Positions 1 to 8,124 of a stretch of 64,000 bases of DNA are shown in pieces. The DNA is taken from assembly GCF_030551875.1 (NCBI RefSeq), contig NZ_JAUOZU010000013.1:1-64000 (forward strand), read 5' to 3'. Within the stretch, counting starts at the first letter, position 1, and each line of letters begins with the position of its first letter. The position numbers and the translations under genes are program-made. This stretch comes from Fluviirhizobium alvei (GTDB lineage: Bacteria; Pseudomonadota; Alphaproteobacteria; Rhizobiales; Rhizobiaceae). The notes beneath the pieces are model-generated. The model did no database searches and had not been told where the DNA came from. It worked only from the letters and a program-made list of their open reading frames with translations.

Positions 1-77
1 GTCTTGCCGTGGTCAACGTGGCCGATCGTGCCGATGTTCACGTGCGGCTTGGTGCGCTCGAACTTGCTCTTTGCCAT
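1..77 (-). CDS. tuf: Elongation factor Tu, N-terminal fragment (cut by window edge)
   Basis: The first 25 codons on the minus strand read MAKSKFERTKPHVNIGTIG and then HVDHGKT, the universal EF-Tu N-terminus with the start of the GHVDHGKT P-loop of the GTPase domain. EF-Tu carries aminoacyl-tRNA to the ribosomal A site. The ATG is at 75-77, preceded on the minus strand by an AGGA ribosome binding site. The rest of the gene lies outside the window. Two tRNA genes are located upstream in the same direction, so tuf may be co-transcribed with them, as is usual in this group of bacteria. Confidence 0.97.
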   Translation of the reverse strand, partial: MAKSKFERTKPHVNIGTIGHVDHGK

Positions 78-289
78 GTGAATGGTTCCTCATGATCAAA
101 ATAATACCTGCCAGCCGCGAACTGGGCCGGATTGCGCTGCCGTTTAGAGGTTTCGGATGGCAAGCGCAAGTAAAATTGTTCTGCCTGCTGCGAAATGGCT
201 AACGCCGCGGCACGATAGATGCTGTGTCGACGCGAATCGTCGTACAAACAAGGTTCTATGCGTGTTTTTTAAAGCTGATTGAGAGGCTT

Positions 290-363
290 TGGAGCGGGTA
301 GCGGGAATCGAACCCGCGTATTCAGCTTGGAAGGCTGCTGCTCTACCATTGAGCTATACCCGC
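290..363 (-). tRNA. tRNA-Gly (anticodon TCC)
   Basis: Read on the minus strand, this 74-nt stretch folds as a cloverleaf: acceptor GCGGGTA pairs with TACCCGC, the D-loop contains AGCTCAATGGTAGAGC, the anticodon loop is CTTCCAA (TCC, glycine), the T-loop is GTTCGATTC, and the 3' CCA is encoded. It lies between tuf and tRNA-Tyr in the same orientation. Confidence 0.96.
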
Positions 364-395
364 GAACCGGTTCGAAGCCTGCCTGTTCGTACGGA

Positions 396-480
396 TGGTG
401 GAAGGGGTTGGATTTGAACCAACGTAGGCTGAGCCAACGGATTTACAGTCCGTCCCCTTTAACCACTCGGGCACCCTTCC
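396..480 (-). tRNA. tRNA-Tyr (anticodon GTA)
   Basis: An 85-nt class II tRNA with a long variable arm. Acceptor GGAAGGG pairs with CCCTTCC, the anticodon loop is CTGTAAA (GTA, tyrosine), the T-arm loop is GGTTCAAATCC and the 3' CCA is encoded. It lies 32 nt upstream of tRNA-Gly on the same strand, probably in one transcript. Confidence 0.96.
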
Positions 481-773
481 TTACCGTACCTGACCGTTTG
501 GGCGGTCCAGGCTGTCGACCGTTTTTGCCGGTCGGCATGGGCCGGCTATATGGACGGACCCTCGTTTCCTGTCAACACGAAAAGCGAAAAATATTCAGTC
601 ATTTTTTCGCGCCGCTCGTGACGCCGCCTCTCTTAAGGGCTATAGGCTGCTTTAAGCACCTGATACGCTCGCGGAGATTTCCCGGGCCCGACAAACAGGC
701 GACATTTCAAGAAGCTGCAGTCAAACCGGCGTTCATCAGAGACGCTTTCGCTGTTGCAAACGGGACCATCGCG

Positions 774-1646
774 ATGAGCAAGAACGATCCGGACAAGACC
801 AAGACGCCGAAAGACACGCACTACGCCAAACTGCGGCGCGCCCATCGCGATCAGAAGCGCGAAAATGGCAACCTTTCCGCGGCAAAGCCGCAACAGGGTC
901 GCAAGAATGACTGGACGCCGCCAAAGCTTGCCGAAGATACGGTCCATATTTATGGGCTCCATTCGGTCAAGGCAGCGATCGAAAACCCGCAACGGGTGAT
1001 CCGCAAGCTTCTGGTGACGCGAAACGCCCTGCCCAAACTCGATCTTTCGCATATCGAGCGATTGCCTTTCGCCATCGAAATGCGCTCGCCGCAAGAAATC
1101 GACATGATTGTCGGTCCGGATGCGATCCATCAGGGCGCCCTGCTCGAATGCAAGCCTTTGCCGGTTCGCAAGCTCGATTCGCTCAAGGACCGGCCGCTTT
1201 TGCTCGTCCTCGATCAGGTCACCGATCCGCACAATGTCGGCGCCATCCTGCGTTCGGCCGTCGCTTTCGACGCCGGCGCCGTGGTAACGACGGAACGGCA
1301 TTCGCCGACCGAATCGGGTGTCATGGGAAAATCCGCCTCCGGCGCGCTCGAAATGATTCCCTATATCCAGATCACCAATCTTGGCGATGCACTGGAAGAT
1401 CTGAAACGTCTTGGTTTTCAGATCATCGGGCTTGATTCGGAAGGGCCAGCCCCCTTGGAGCAGACCTTTAGCGGCAGCAAGATCGCGCTCGTGCTGGGCG
1501 CCGAAGGAAAGGGTCTGCGGCAGAAGACGCGCACGATCTGCAATGATCTCGCGAGGCTCGACATGCCCGGCGCCATCAAGTCGTTGAATGTATCGAATGC
1601 CGCTGCGATTTCGCTTTACGCTGCGCGGCAGTATCTCTCCCGCTGA
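774..1646 (+). CDS. rlmB: 23S rRNA (guanosine-2'-O-)-methyltransferase, SpoU/TrmH family
   Basis: 290-residue SpoU-family methyltransferase, probably RlmB, which methylates the ribose of a guanosine in 23S rRNA using S-adenosylmethionine. An N-terminal basic, low-complexity tail (residues 1-45) is followed by the substrate-binding domain (HIYGLHSVKAAI, about 50-125) and the SPOUT knot domain with the family motifs LDQVTDPHNVGAILRSA, LVLGAEGKGLR and SLNVSNAAAISLY. The frame is open much further upstream through the antisense of the tRNA genes, but the ATG at 774 is the sensible start. It is divergent from the tRNA/tuf unit, as in other Rhizobiales. Confidence 0.9.
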   Translation: MSKNDPDKTKTPKDTHYAKLRRAHRDQKRENGNLSAAKPQQGRKNDWTPPKLAEDTVHIYGLHSVKAAIENPQRVIRKLLVTRNALPKLDLSHIERLPFAIEMRSPQEIDMIVGPDAIHQGALLECKPLPVRKLDSLKDRPLLLVLDQVTDPHNVGAILRSAVAFDAGAVVTTERHSPTESGVMGKSASGALEMIPYIQITNLGDALEDLKRLGFQIIGLDSEGPAPLEQTFSGSKIALVLGAEGKGLRQKTRTICNDLARLDMPGAIKSLNVSNAAAISLYAARQYLSR

Positions 1647-1670
1647 GCAGGAGATCATAGTCCGGAATCA

Positions 1671-1698
1671 GTCGGGCGCCGCCAGGGCGGCACCCGAC
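1671..1698. terminator. Stem-loop between the convergent ends of rlmB and the next gene
   Basis: Arms GTCGGGCGCCGCC (1671-1683) and GGCGGCACCCGAC (1686-1698) pair with a single mismatch. It sits between two convergent stop codons, which suits a bidirectional terminator, but no T-tract follows on either strand. Confidence 0.45.
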
Positions 1699-1706
1699 AG
1701 AGCACA

Positions 1707-2750
1707 TCAATCCGGCACGCGGCAGGCGGTCTCTCCAGCTTCCGGCGTAACGGTCGCCTTGGTTCCGTCGAAAACAAGTTTGGCCTGGTAGGAAATCACA
1801 CTCGGCAGTTCACCGATCTCCTTGGCATAATCCGGTGTCCGCTTCATTTCCTCGTCATAGCTTGCCTTGCAATCGGGTACCGCGATGCCCTCACCGAGGC
1901 CGGTTTCCTTCTTGACCATGTCAATACAGGCGGCGTTGTCCGGCATCATGGTGCAGCTTGCCGTATGGACGCGCCGGAAATCGATTGTCAGTTTCGTCCC
2001 GTCAGTGACGATATTGACGAAATCCTCGCCCTCGAAACTGTCGCTGAACAGACGTTTCGCCGATTGGGAATCATAGACCGCGAAAGGCAGTCCGCCATTC
2101 CAGCCATCTGCGGCCTGGAAGAACAGGAATTTGCCCTTGGCGCCAAGGAAATAACCCGCTTCGTCGCCAGAGATCAGTTTTTCGGCAGGATCATCCTTCT
2201 GGCACGCGGCCTTGGGCGGTAGGATCGCCAGTTTGGCGGCCCCCTTCTCGCCAAGATCCACTTCCTTGATCATGAAATCCGCAAACCGGTAGCAACTGAC
2301 GACCGGCGACATATCCGGATTGGCCGAATCAGGTGGCAGATCCTGCGAATCGACCGTGATCGGCTGATCGAAATGCGCATATTGCGGGCCCTGATCGAAC
2401 TGGCAGTTGACCGGCGCCTTCTTGCCGACGATCCACAGGACCTTTTCCTCATCCCCCTTCAACTGCATCTTGCCATTGGTAAAGAGGAAACCATCATCGC
2501 CGCCGGGCTTCTCCGGCAGCTTTATCTTGGTTCCGTCGGCAAGTGTAATCTCGACATCCCGCTCGCCGAAGAGGGCGACAAATTCTGAACCGTCGTCGCA
2601 GACCAGCCGGACGGAATCATCGCCCGCGTCCGAATCTTCCTGCGCCTGCGCGGGATTTGCGATGAGCGCGCCGGCAAGGCAAGCCGCAGCCATGGTCGTC
2701 AGCCGCCTGGAAAGGCCAATCGTGACCTTTGGATTCCCAAAATGATACAT
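1707..2750 (-). CDS. Secreted protein with N-terminal MliC-like (lysozyme inhibitor) domain
   Basis: 347 residues starting at the ATG at 2748-2750, which has a GGGAGG ribosome binding site; an upstream in-frame start lacks one. Residues 1-36 form a signal peptide ending in NPAQAQ, so the protein is exported. Residues about 44-115 (VRLVCDDGSEF, then ITLADGTKIKLP, LFTNGKMQLKGDEEKVLW and a closing Cys) follow the MliC/PliC pattern of periplasmic C-type lysozyme inhibitors: a Cys-D-x-G opening, a short beta-rich core and a final Cys. The remaining 230 residues, with several further Cys, match nothing I recognise. Binding of host lysozyme is an inference from the domain pattern only. Confidence 0.6.
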   Translation of the reverse strand: MYHFGNPKVTIGLSRRLTTMAAACLAGALIANPAQAQEDSDAGDDSVRLVCDDGSEFVALFGERDVEITLADGTKIKLPEKPGGDDGFLFTNGKMQLKGDEEKVLWIVGKKAPVNCQFDQGPQYAHFDQPITVDSQDLPPDSANPDMSPVVSCYRFADFMIKEVDLGEKGAAKLAILPPKAACQKDDPAEKLISGDEAGYFLGAKGKFLFFQAADGWNGGLPFAVYDSQSAKRLFSDSFEGEDFVNIVTDGTKLTIDFRRVHTASCTMMPDNAACIDMVKKETGLGEGIAVPDCKASYDEEMKRTPDYAKEIGELPSVISYQAKLVFDGTKATVTPEAGETACRVPD

Positions 2751-2876
2751 AAGGCCTCCCGAAATTGGTGGGTGGAAACCGCGATGCAACCATTTCACCA
2801 AGTGCCGGTTGCGAGGCGGATTCCCTCGTGCCTACTCTTGCCTAACACCGAGCTTCGCGCAATCCGGAGAATGTAA

Positions 2877-3794
2877 ATGCGTATCGCCGCCCCGCTAAAA
2901 CGCACGGCCCTTGTGGCAACAATGATCCTCATGGCATCGGGCGCCGTTGTGCAGGCTTCCTCCACAAACCCTCTTCTGGATTTCGAATCCTCCAGCCTGA
3001 CGAGCGCCTTCCGCTCCGGCTATTCCGGTGTCTCTGGCGCGACCGTCAATGTCGACGTGCCCTACGGTCTCAATGATGCGCAGAAATACGATGTCTACCT
3101 GCCGGCAAGCCGGTCTTCGGCACCGATCATCGTCATGATCCATGGTGGAAACTGGCAGTCGGGCGACAAGCAGGATGATTCGGTGGCTGAGGACAAGGCT
3201 GGCTACTGGGTGGCGAAAGGCTATATCTTCGTCTCGATCAACTATCGCCTGTTGCCGAAATCCGATCCGCTGATCCAGGCTGCCGATATCGCGCTCGGCA
3301 TTGCCAGCATCCAGAAGAATGCGGCGAACTGGGGCGGAAATGCCTCCAAGATCGTTCTGATGGGCGCTGGCTCCGGCGGCCATCTTGCGGCACTCCTGTC
3401 ATCCAATCCCTCCCTTGCAAGCGATCAGGGTGCATCGCCCTGGGCGGGTGCGGTGGTTCTTGAAACCCCTGCCCTTAACATTCCCTCGATCATGCAGTCC
3501 GATCACTCGAACGACTATGACACGGCCTTCGGAACCAATGTCGAGTTCTGGGAAGATGCCTCCCCGACCCATCTCGTGGCGTCCTCGGGCGTGCCGATGC
3601 TCATCGTCTGCTCAGAATCAAGCGCCAGTAATACCTGCAGCCGCGCCAGCAGCTTCAAACAGGCCGCCCAAGAGCAGGGTGTCACGGTCACGGTATCGCA
3701 GCAAAGCTACGGTTCGAGCGACATCAATGCCAAGCTCGGCGTATCGCAAACCTATTCCAGCACCGTCGACAACTTCATCGAATCCGTGCTCTGA
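2877..3794 (+). CDS. Secreted alpha/beta-hydrolase fold protein (carboxylesterase-like), catalytic triad incomplete
   Basis: 305 residues with a signal peptide (residues 1-27, ending VVQAS). The fold is that of the BD-FAE/carboxylesterase family: oxyanion motif MIHGGNWQSG, strand FVSINYRLLP, and a nucleophile elbow GAGSGGHLAALL with Ser in the GxSxG position. In the C-terminal third, where relatives carry the catalytic Asp (after LLVxxxxD) and His, this protein has VCSESSAS and YGSSDINAKLG, so neither residue is in its expected place. It may be a non-catalytic relative or use other residues. It is divergent from the MliC-like gene, with 126 bp between their starts. Confidence 0.75.
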   Translation: MRIAAPLKRTALVATMILMASGAVVQASSTNPLLDFESSSLTSAFRSGYSGVSGATVNVDVPYGLNDAQKYDVYLPASRSSAPIIVMIHGGNWQSGDKQDDSVAEDKAGYWVAKGYIFVSINYRLLPKSDPLIQAADIALGIASIQKNAANWGGNASKIVLMGAGSGGHLAALLSSNPSLASDQGASPWAGAVVLETPALNIPSIMQSDHSNDYDTAFGTNVEFWEDASPTHLVASSGVPMLIVCSESSASNTCSRASSFKQAAQEQGVTVTVSQQSYGSSDINAKLGVSQTYSSTVDNFIESVL

Positions 3795-3892
3795 AAGGCG
3801 ACTGAAACTGGCACCGGCCCACAGGAAAGAGAGGCCCACTCCAACTTCTTCTCTTTACAGGCCGCGAAAATCTGCTAATTCGTCCCGCGAGT

Positions 3893-3968
<76 letters not shown>

Positions 3969-4394
3969 CTCTTCCTTTCATGAATGCTGACGCGCCCTGT
4001 TTCTGGCGGCGCATCCTGCATTTTTTCCTGAAAATCGCCGTACCGAGATGCCCAATTTCGATTGGGACAGAGATCTTGCCGTTTCGGCACGTGATTGTGC
4101 CGAAACAGACTGTTCTTCACCCTATGGTTAACGGAAGATCAACGCCGAAAGCCCGATCGACCATTTCTTTATGTATATGATTCCATTGATTTATTTTCAG
4201 ACATGCCGCCGGCTCCCTGTCGCCGCAAGATCGCTCCATCGGCCAGATAGGCCCTCTTTGAACGCCCTCGCATGAGAACGCCCAATTCAGACCCATTCTG
4301 CGTCACAATTTCGCCAAGCCCATCCGTGATTTACCGCCTCACAAACGAATTCACCCGGTTCGACCAAACCGGAGACGCAGATGAGGATAAGACC
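3969..4394 (+). other. Gene-poor stretch with two tandem stem-loops
   Basis: No convincing gene between tRNA-Thr and the small peptide gene. It holds two neat hairpins: CCCAAT-TTCG-ATTGGG at 4051-4066, capped by a UUCG tetraloop, and GTTTCGGCAC-GTGATT-GTGCCGAAAC at 4081-4106, a perfect 10-bp stem. Neither is followed by a T-run, so they are not simple terminators. They could be part of a small RNA or a processed tRNA trailer. Confidence 0.45.
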
Positions 4395-4514
4395 GTGAAG
4401 TTCATTTTTGTTTTGCTCCTGACGATGGTTGCCCTGACATTTGGCGCTTCCGCCCTCGAGCTGAGCAGCCGCGACCCGGCGACCTGCCAGTTCGGCGCTC
4501 TTTGCCACCAGTAA
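4395..4514 (+). CDS. Small hydrophobic 39-residue peptide, possibly exported
   Basis: The likely start is the GTG at 4395, with GAGG eight bases upstream; the reading frame is open further up but without a ribosome binding site. The product begins MKFIFVLLLTMVALTFGASA, a typical signal peptide or single membrane segment, and continues with about 20 residues containing two Cys and ending GALCHQ. A strong terminator follows 20 bp after the stop, which supports a real, monocistronic small gene. I recognise no family. Confidence 0.5.
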   Translation: MKFIFVLLLTMVALTFGASALELSSRDPATCQFGALCHQ

Positions 4515-4533
4515 ACAGATTGCATTCGCCACG

Positions 4534-4569
4534 AAAAAACCCGCCGGAATCGCTTCCGGCGGTTTTTTC
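4534..4569. terminator. Bidirectional rho-independent terminator
   Basis: CCGCCGGAA / TTCCGGCGG stem with a short loop, flanked by AAAAAA on the left and TTTTTT on the right. It can end both the small peptide gene (plus strand) and the cobM end of the cobalamin operon (minus strand, stop at 4586). Confidence 0.9.
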
Positions 4570-4585
4570 TTGCCTTTCGTCCGCG

Positions 4586-5347
4586 TTATTCGCCGCGGCC
4601 GCGGAAACGTCGCTGATAGCCGGGATCATAAAGCGAGCTTTCGCGAAAATCGGCCGCAGCCAGACCCGGACCCACGAAGATGAGCGCTGTGCGCTCGATC
4701 GGCTCGGCGGCAACCTTCGCTTCGATATCGGAGAGCGTCCCGCGCAGGATGCGTTCATCGGGCCAGCTCGCCTTGACGACGATCGCCACCGGACAATCGG
4801 CGCCATAGAGCGGCGTCAGTTCGGACACGACCTGCGGAAGCGCATGGATCGCCAGATGAACGGCGAGCGTCGCTCCGGTCTGGCCGAAATTTTCAAGCGT
4901 TTCCCGGTTGGGCATCGGTGACGCCCGTCCCGATACGCGTGTGAGAACCAATGATTGCGCCACTTCCGGGATGGTGAGTTCGCGCCCGAGGGCCGCCGCA
5001 GCGGCCGCAAAGGATGGCACGCCCGGCGTCATCGTATAGTTGATTCCGCGACGCTCGAGCCGCCGGATTTGTTCCGCAACCGCACTCCAGACGGAGAGAT
5101 CGCCGGAATGAAGCCGCGCAACATCCTGGCCGGCTTCCGCCGCACGCACATATTCCGCCTCGATTTCATCGAGCGACATCGGCGCCGTATCGATGATCCG
5201 CGCACCTTCCGGGCAATATTGCAGGAGTTCGGGTGAAACGATCGAACCCGCATAGAGGCAAACCGGGCAGGACTGGATAAGCCGCATGCCGCGAAGCGTG
5301 ATGAGATCGGCAGCGCCTGGCCCGGCGCCAATGAAATGAACGGTCAT
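4586..5347 (-). CDS. cobM: Precorrin-4 C11-methyltransferase
   Basis: 253 residues of the tetrapyrrole methylase family. CobM transfers a methyl group from S-adenosylmethionine to C-11 of precorrin-4 in the aerobic cobalamin pathway. Motifs: [20 protein letters not shown] at the N-terminus, the [12 protein letters not shown] loop and [13 protein letters not shown], which line the SAM cleft in this fold. The start at 5347 places it 2 bp behind cobL, the translation-coupled last gene of the operon. The open frame extends 14 codons upstream into cobL but the conserved N-terminus begins here. Confidence 0.93.
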   Translation of the reverse strand: MTVHFIGAGPGAADLITLRGMRLIQSCPVCLYAGSIVSPELLQYCPEGARIIDTAPMSLDEIEAEYVRAAEAGQDVARLHSGDLSVWSAVAEQIRRLERRGINYTMTPGVPSFAAAAAALGRELTIPEVAQSLVLTRVSGRASPMPNRETLENFGQTGATLAVHLAIHALPQVVSELTPLYGADCPVAIVVKASWPDERILRGTLSDIEAKVAAEPIERTALIFVGPGLAAADFRESSLYDPGYQRRFRGRGE

Positions 5348-5349
5348 GG

Positions 5350-6627
5350 TCAGATCTCCTTCCCGGGGAGCGGCTTGGTCCAGCTCCATTGCGTGATCGG
5401 CATGGCAGGCCGCCAGCCCGTCATGTCACCGATCGGTGAGGCGCGCGCGATATCGATGCGGCAGAGGCTGCCGCCGCGGCTCGAATGAAGATCGAGCAGC
5501 ACGCGTTCCATTTCAAGCGTCACCGCATTGGCCACCAGACGGCCGCCCGGCTTGAGTGCATCCATCGCAGCCGTCATGACGCTGGGCTCGCTGCCACCGC
5601 CGCCGACAAAGATCGCGTCCGGTTCGGCAAGGCCGGCGAGCGCTTCGGGTGCCGAGCCGGTCACCACCTCGAGCGCTGGAACGCCAAAGCGCGCCGCATT
5701 GCGCTTTATTCTGGCCGCCCGCTCGGGATGCGATTCGATGGCAATCGCTTTTAACGAGGAATCGCACAACATCCATTCGATCGAAATCGAACCGGAACCG
5801 CCGCCGATATCCCACAGGCGTTCGCCCTTTCGCGGCGCAAGTGCGGACAGCGTCAGCGCCCGGACTTCGCGTTTGGTAATTTGACCATCATGCTCGAACA
5901 GCACGTCGTCCAGCCCGCTTGCGAGCGTCAGGATCCGGGCATTCGACGCCGCAACGACCTCGACAGCGCAAATGTTGAGCGAATGAACAGGGTCTTTGGA
6001 AAAGCGCTCGGCATAGTGTTCCGAGATCGTTTCCTGTGGGCCGCCGAGTGCTTCGAGAACCGTGATGCGGGATTGCTGAAAACCGGCTTCCACCAGAAGA
6101 GAAGCAAGTTCTACCGGCCCCTTTTCATCCGAAGTCAGCGCCAGAATGCGATTGCCGGGTTGCAAATGCGGCCGGATGAGATCGATAGGCCGTCCATGCA
6201 GAGACAGGATTGTGCAATCCTGCAGCGGCCAGCCGAGACGCGAGGCAGCGAGTGAAAAGGAGGACGGCGCCGGCAGTGACAGCATTTCGCTTACCGCAAT
6301 GCGGCGGCTGAGTGTTGCGCCGATGCCGTAATAAAACGGATCGCCGGAACCTAGAACAACGACCCCGCGCCCGCGCAGCGATTCGATGCGGACGAGCGAA
6401 CCCTCTAGCGGGCTAAGCCAGGCTTCGGCCTCCCCGCGAATGAGTTCGGCTGCAAGCGAAAGATGGCGGCTGCCGCCGAAAACGAACTCGGCTTCGGCAA
6501 TCCGTCGCTTGGCCTCGTTGCCAAGACCCTCTATACCATCCTCGCCGATGCCAATGATCGTCAGCCACCTGAGCGGGGCGGCGTCCGTTGTCACCGGTAC
6601 CATTGCATTCCTATCGGCATCAGACAT
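5350..6627 (-). CDS. cobL: Precorrin-6Y C5,15-methyltransferase (decarboxylating)
   Basis: Two-domain enzyme of about 425 residues that methylates C-5 and C-15 and decarboxylates the acetate side chain at C-12. The N-terminal half (CbiE-like, [28 protein letters not shown]) is a tetrapyrrole methylase; the C-terminal half (CbiT-like, [41 protein letters not shown]) is a Rossmann methyltransferase. Two starts are plausible: ATG at 6627, which overlaps the cobK start codon on the other strand, or ATG at 6603 behind an AGGA sequence. Part of the minus-strand cob operon. Confidence 0.92.
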   Translation of the reverse strand: MSDADRNAMVPVTTDAAPLRWLTIIGIGEDGIEGLGNEAKRRIAEAEFVFGGSRHLSLAAELIRGEAEAWLSPLEGSLVRIESLRGRGVVVLGSGDPFYYGIGATLSRRIAVSEMLSLPAPSSFSLAASRLGWPLQDCTILSLHGRPIDLIRPHLQPGNRILALTSDEKGPVELASLLVEAGFQQSRITVLEALGGPQETISEHYAERFSKDPVHSLNICAVEVVAASNARILTLASGLDDVLFEHDGQITKREVRALTLSALAPRKGERLWDIGGGSGSISIEWMLCDSSLKAIAIESHPERAARIKRNAARFGVPALEVVTGSAPEALAGLAEPDAIFVGGGGSEPSVMTAAMDALKPGGRLVANAVTLEMERVLLDLHSSRGGSLCRIDIARASPIGDMTGWRPAMPITQWSWTKPLPGKEI

Positions 6628-7396
6628 GGACAAGCCCCATATTCTCATTCTGGGTGGCACCACCGAAGCGCGGGCCCTGGCCGAACGGCTGGCCGGTCGC
6701 AGCGACCTCGATGTGACCCTGTCGCTGGCCGGGCGCACTGCCGAACCGCGACCGTTGCCGGTCCGGACCCGCGTTGGCGGCTTTGGCGGCGTCGATGGAC
6801 TCGTATCCTATATCGAAAACGAAAGGATCGATCTTCTGATCGATGCCACCCATCCGTTCGCGAACCGGATCTCGGCCAACGCTGCAGCGGCCTCGGCGCG
6901 CAGCGGGGTGTGCCATTTCATTCTCTGCCGTCCGGGCTGGAGCAGGCTTGAAGGTGACCGCTGGACGATCACGGGATCGGTCGAGGAAGCGGTCGATGCC
7001 CTTGGTGTGGCACCACGTCGAGTGTTTCTCGCCATCGGCCGCCAGGAAGCGGCACGCTTCTCTGCGGCTCCGCAACATTCCTACCTCGTGCGCAGCGTCG
7101 ATCCTGTCGATCCGCCGCTCACTGTTCCGGATTGCCGCTACATTCTCGCTTGCGGCCCATTTGATCCGGCTGACGAGGAGGCTCTGCTTTCCAGAGAGAG
7201 GATCGATGTTGTCGTGACCAAGGATTCGGGCGGATCGGCCACCTATGGCAAGATTGCCGCCGCGCGAGCGCTGGGGCTTGAGGTGATCATGATTGGGCGC
7301 CAACCGCCGCCCGGCGTTCAAACCGTCGCTGACGCCGAAGCCGCCCTCGCCCTGATCGATCACGCCTTTCCCCCGTCATGGAAACGGGGCGTATAG
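6626..7396 (+). CDS. cobK: Precorrin-6A reductase
   Basis: 256 residues of the CobK/CbiJ family, the NADPH-dependent reductase converting precorrin-6A to precorrin-6B. Seen: N-terminal nucleotide-binding start HILILGGTTEARALAERL, IDATHPFANRISANAA, and KDSGGSATYGKIAAARALG near the C-terminus. It is the only cob gene here on the plus strand. Its start codon overlaps that of cobL (6625-6628) and its 3' end overlaps cobJ by 37 bp, so it lies wholly antisense inside the operon and its promoter must lie within cobL. No clear ribosome binding site precedes the ATG. Confidence 0.93.
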   Translation: MDKPHILILGGTTEARALAERLAGRSDLDVTLSLAGRTAEPRPLPVRTRVGGFGGVDGLVSYIENERIDLLIDATHPFANRISANAAAASARSGVCHFILCRPGWSRLEGDRWTITGSVEEAVDALGVAPRRVFLAIGRQEAARFSAAPQHSYLVRSVDPVDPPLTVPDCRYILACGPFDPADEEALLSRERIDVVVTKDSGGSATYGKIAAARALGLEVIMIGRQPPPGVQTVADAEAALALIDHAFPPSWKRGV

Positions 7397-8124
7397 ACGA
7401 GATCCGGCTTGCCCTCGCGCTTGATGATGCGGGTCTGGTCGGATCCGACAATGATGCAGGTCGCCATGTCGGCCATCGCCGGGTCGGCGTCCGCCAGCGG
7501 AACAACCTGCATCCTCTCGTCCGGTCGGCCTGCGGCGCGGCCAAACACAACCGGCACGGATCCGGGCAGTTCCGCCCGCAGCACATCGAAAGCCTTGCCC
7601 AACTGCCAGGGCCGCGCCTTGCTGATCGGATTGTAGAAGGCCATCACGAAACCGGCTTGCGCCGCCAGTTGCAGGCGACGTTCGATCAGGTCCCAGGGCT
7701 TGAGATTGTCAGAAAGCGATAGTGCGCAAAAATCATGTCCGAGCGGCGCGCCGATCCGGGCCGCGACCGAAAGCATGGCCGTGACGCCGGGCAGAATGAC
7801 GAGCTCAACCGCCTTCCATTCTTCCGGCCCGCGGTCGATCGCTTCACAGACCGCAGCCGCCATGGCAAAGACGCCCGGATCACCGCCGGATACGACGGCA
7901 ACATCGATCCCTTCGGACGCCCTCTTCAAGGCCGCACTCGCGCGGTCGAGTTCCTCGCGATTGTCAGACGCCACCTTGATCTGGTCACTGCGCAGGGATA
8001 GGCGGTCGAGATAGGGGAAATAGCCGAAAAACTCGCGGGCGCGTTCCACGGCGTGGCGCGCTTCCGGCGTCATCTGATCCGGATTGCCGGGCCCGGTACC
8101 GATCACATAGAGCGTCCCCGTCAT
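7360..8124 (-). CDS. cobJ: Precorrin-3B C17-methyltransferase
   Basis: 254 residues of the tetrapyrrole methylase fold. CobJ methylates C-17 and drives ring contraction of the product made by CobG. Motifs: LYVIGTGPGNPDQMTPEA, VAVVSGGDPGVFAMA, VILPGVTAM, and MAFYNPISKARPWQLGKA, typical of CobJ/CbiH. ATGA overlap with cobI (8121-8124) indicates translational coupling. The 3' end overlaps convergent cobK. Confidence 0.94.
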   Translation of the reverse strand: MTGTLYVIGTGPGNPDQMTPEARHAVERAREFFGYFPYLDRLSLRSDQIKVASDNREELDRASAALKRASEGIDVAVVSGGDPGVFAMAAAVCEAIDRGPEEWKAVELVILPGVTAMLSVAARIGAPLGHDFCALSLSDNLKPWDLIERRLQLAAQAGFVMAFYNPISKARPWQLGKAFDVLRAELPGSVPVVFGRAAGRPDERMQVVPLADADPAMADMATCIIVGSDQTRIIKREGKPDLVYTPRFHDGGKA

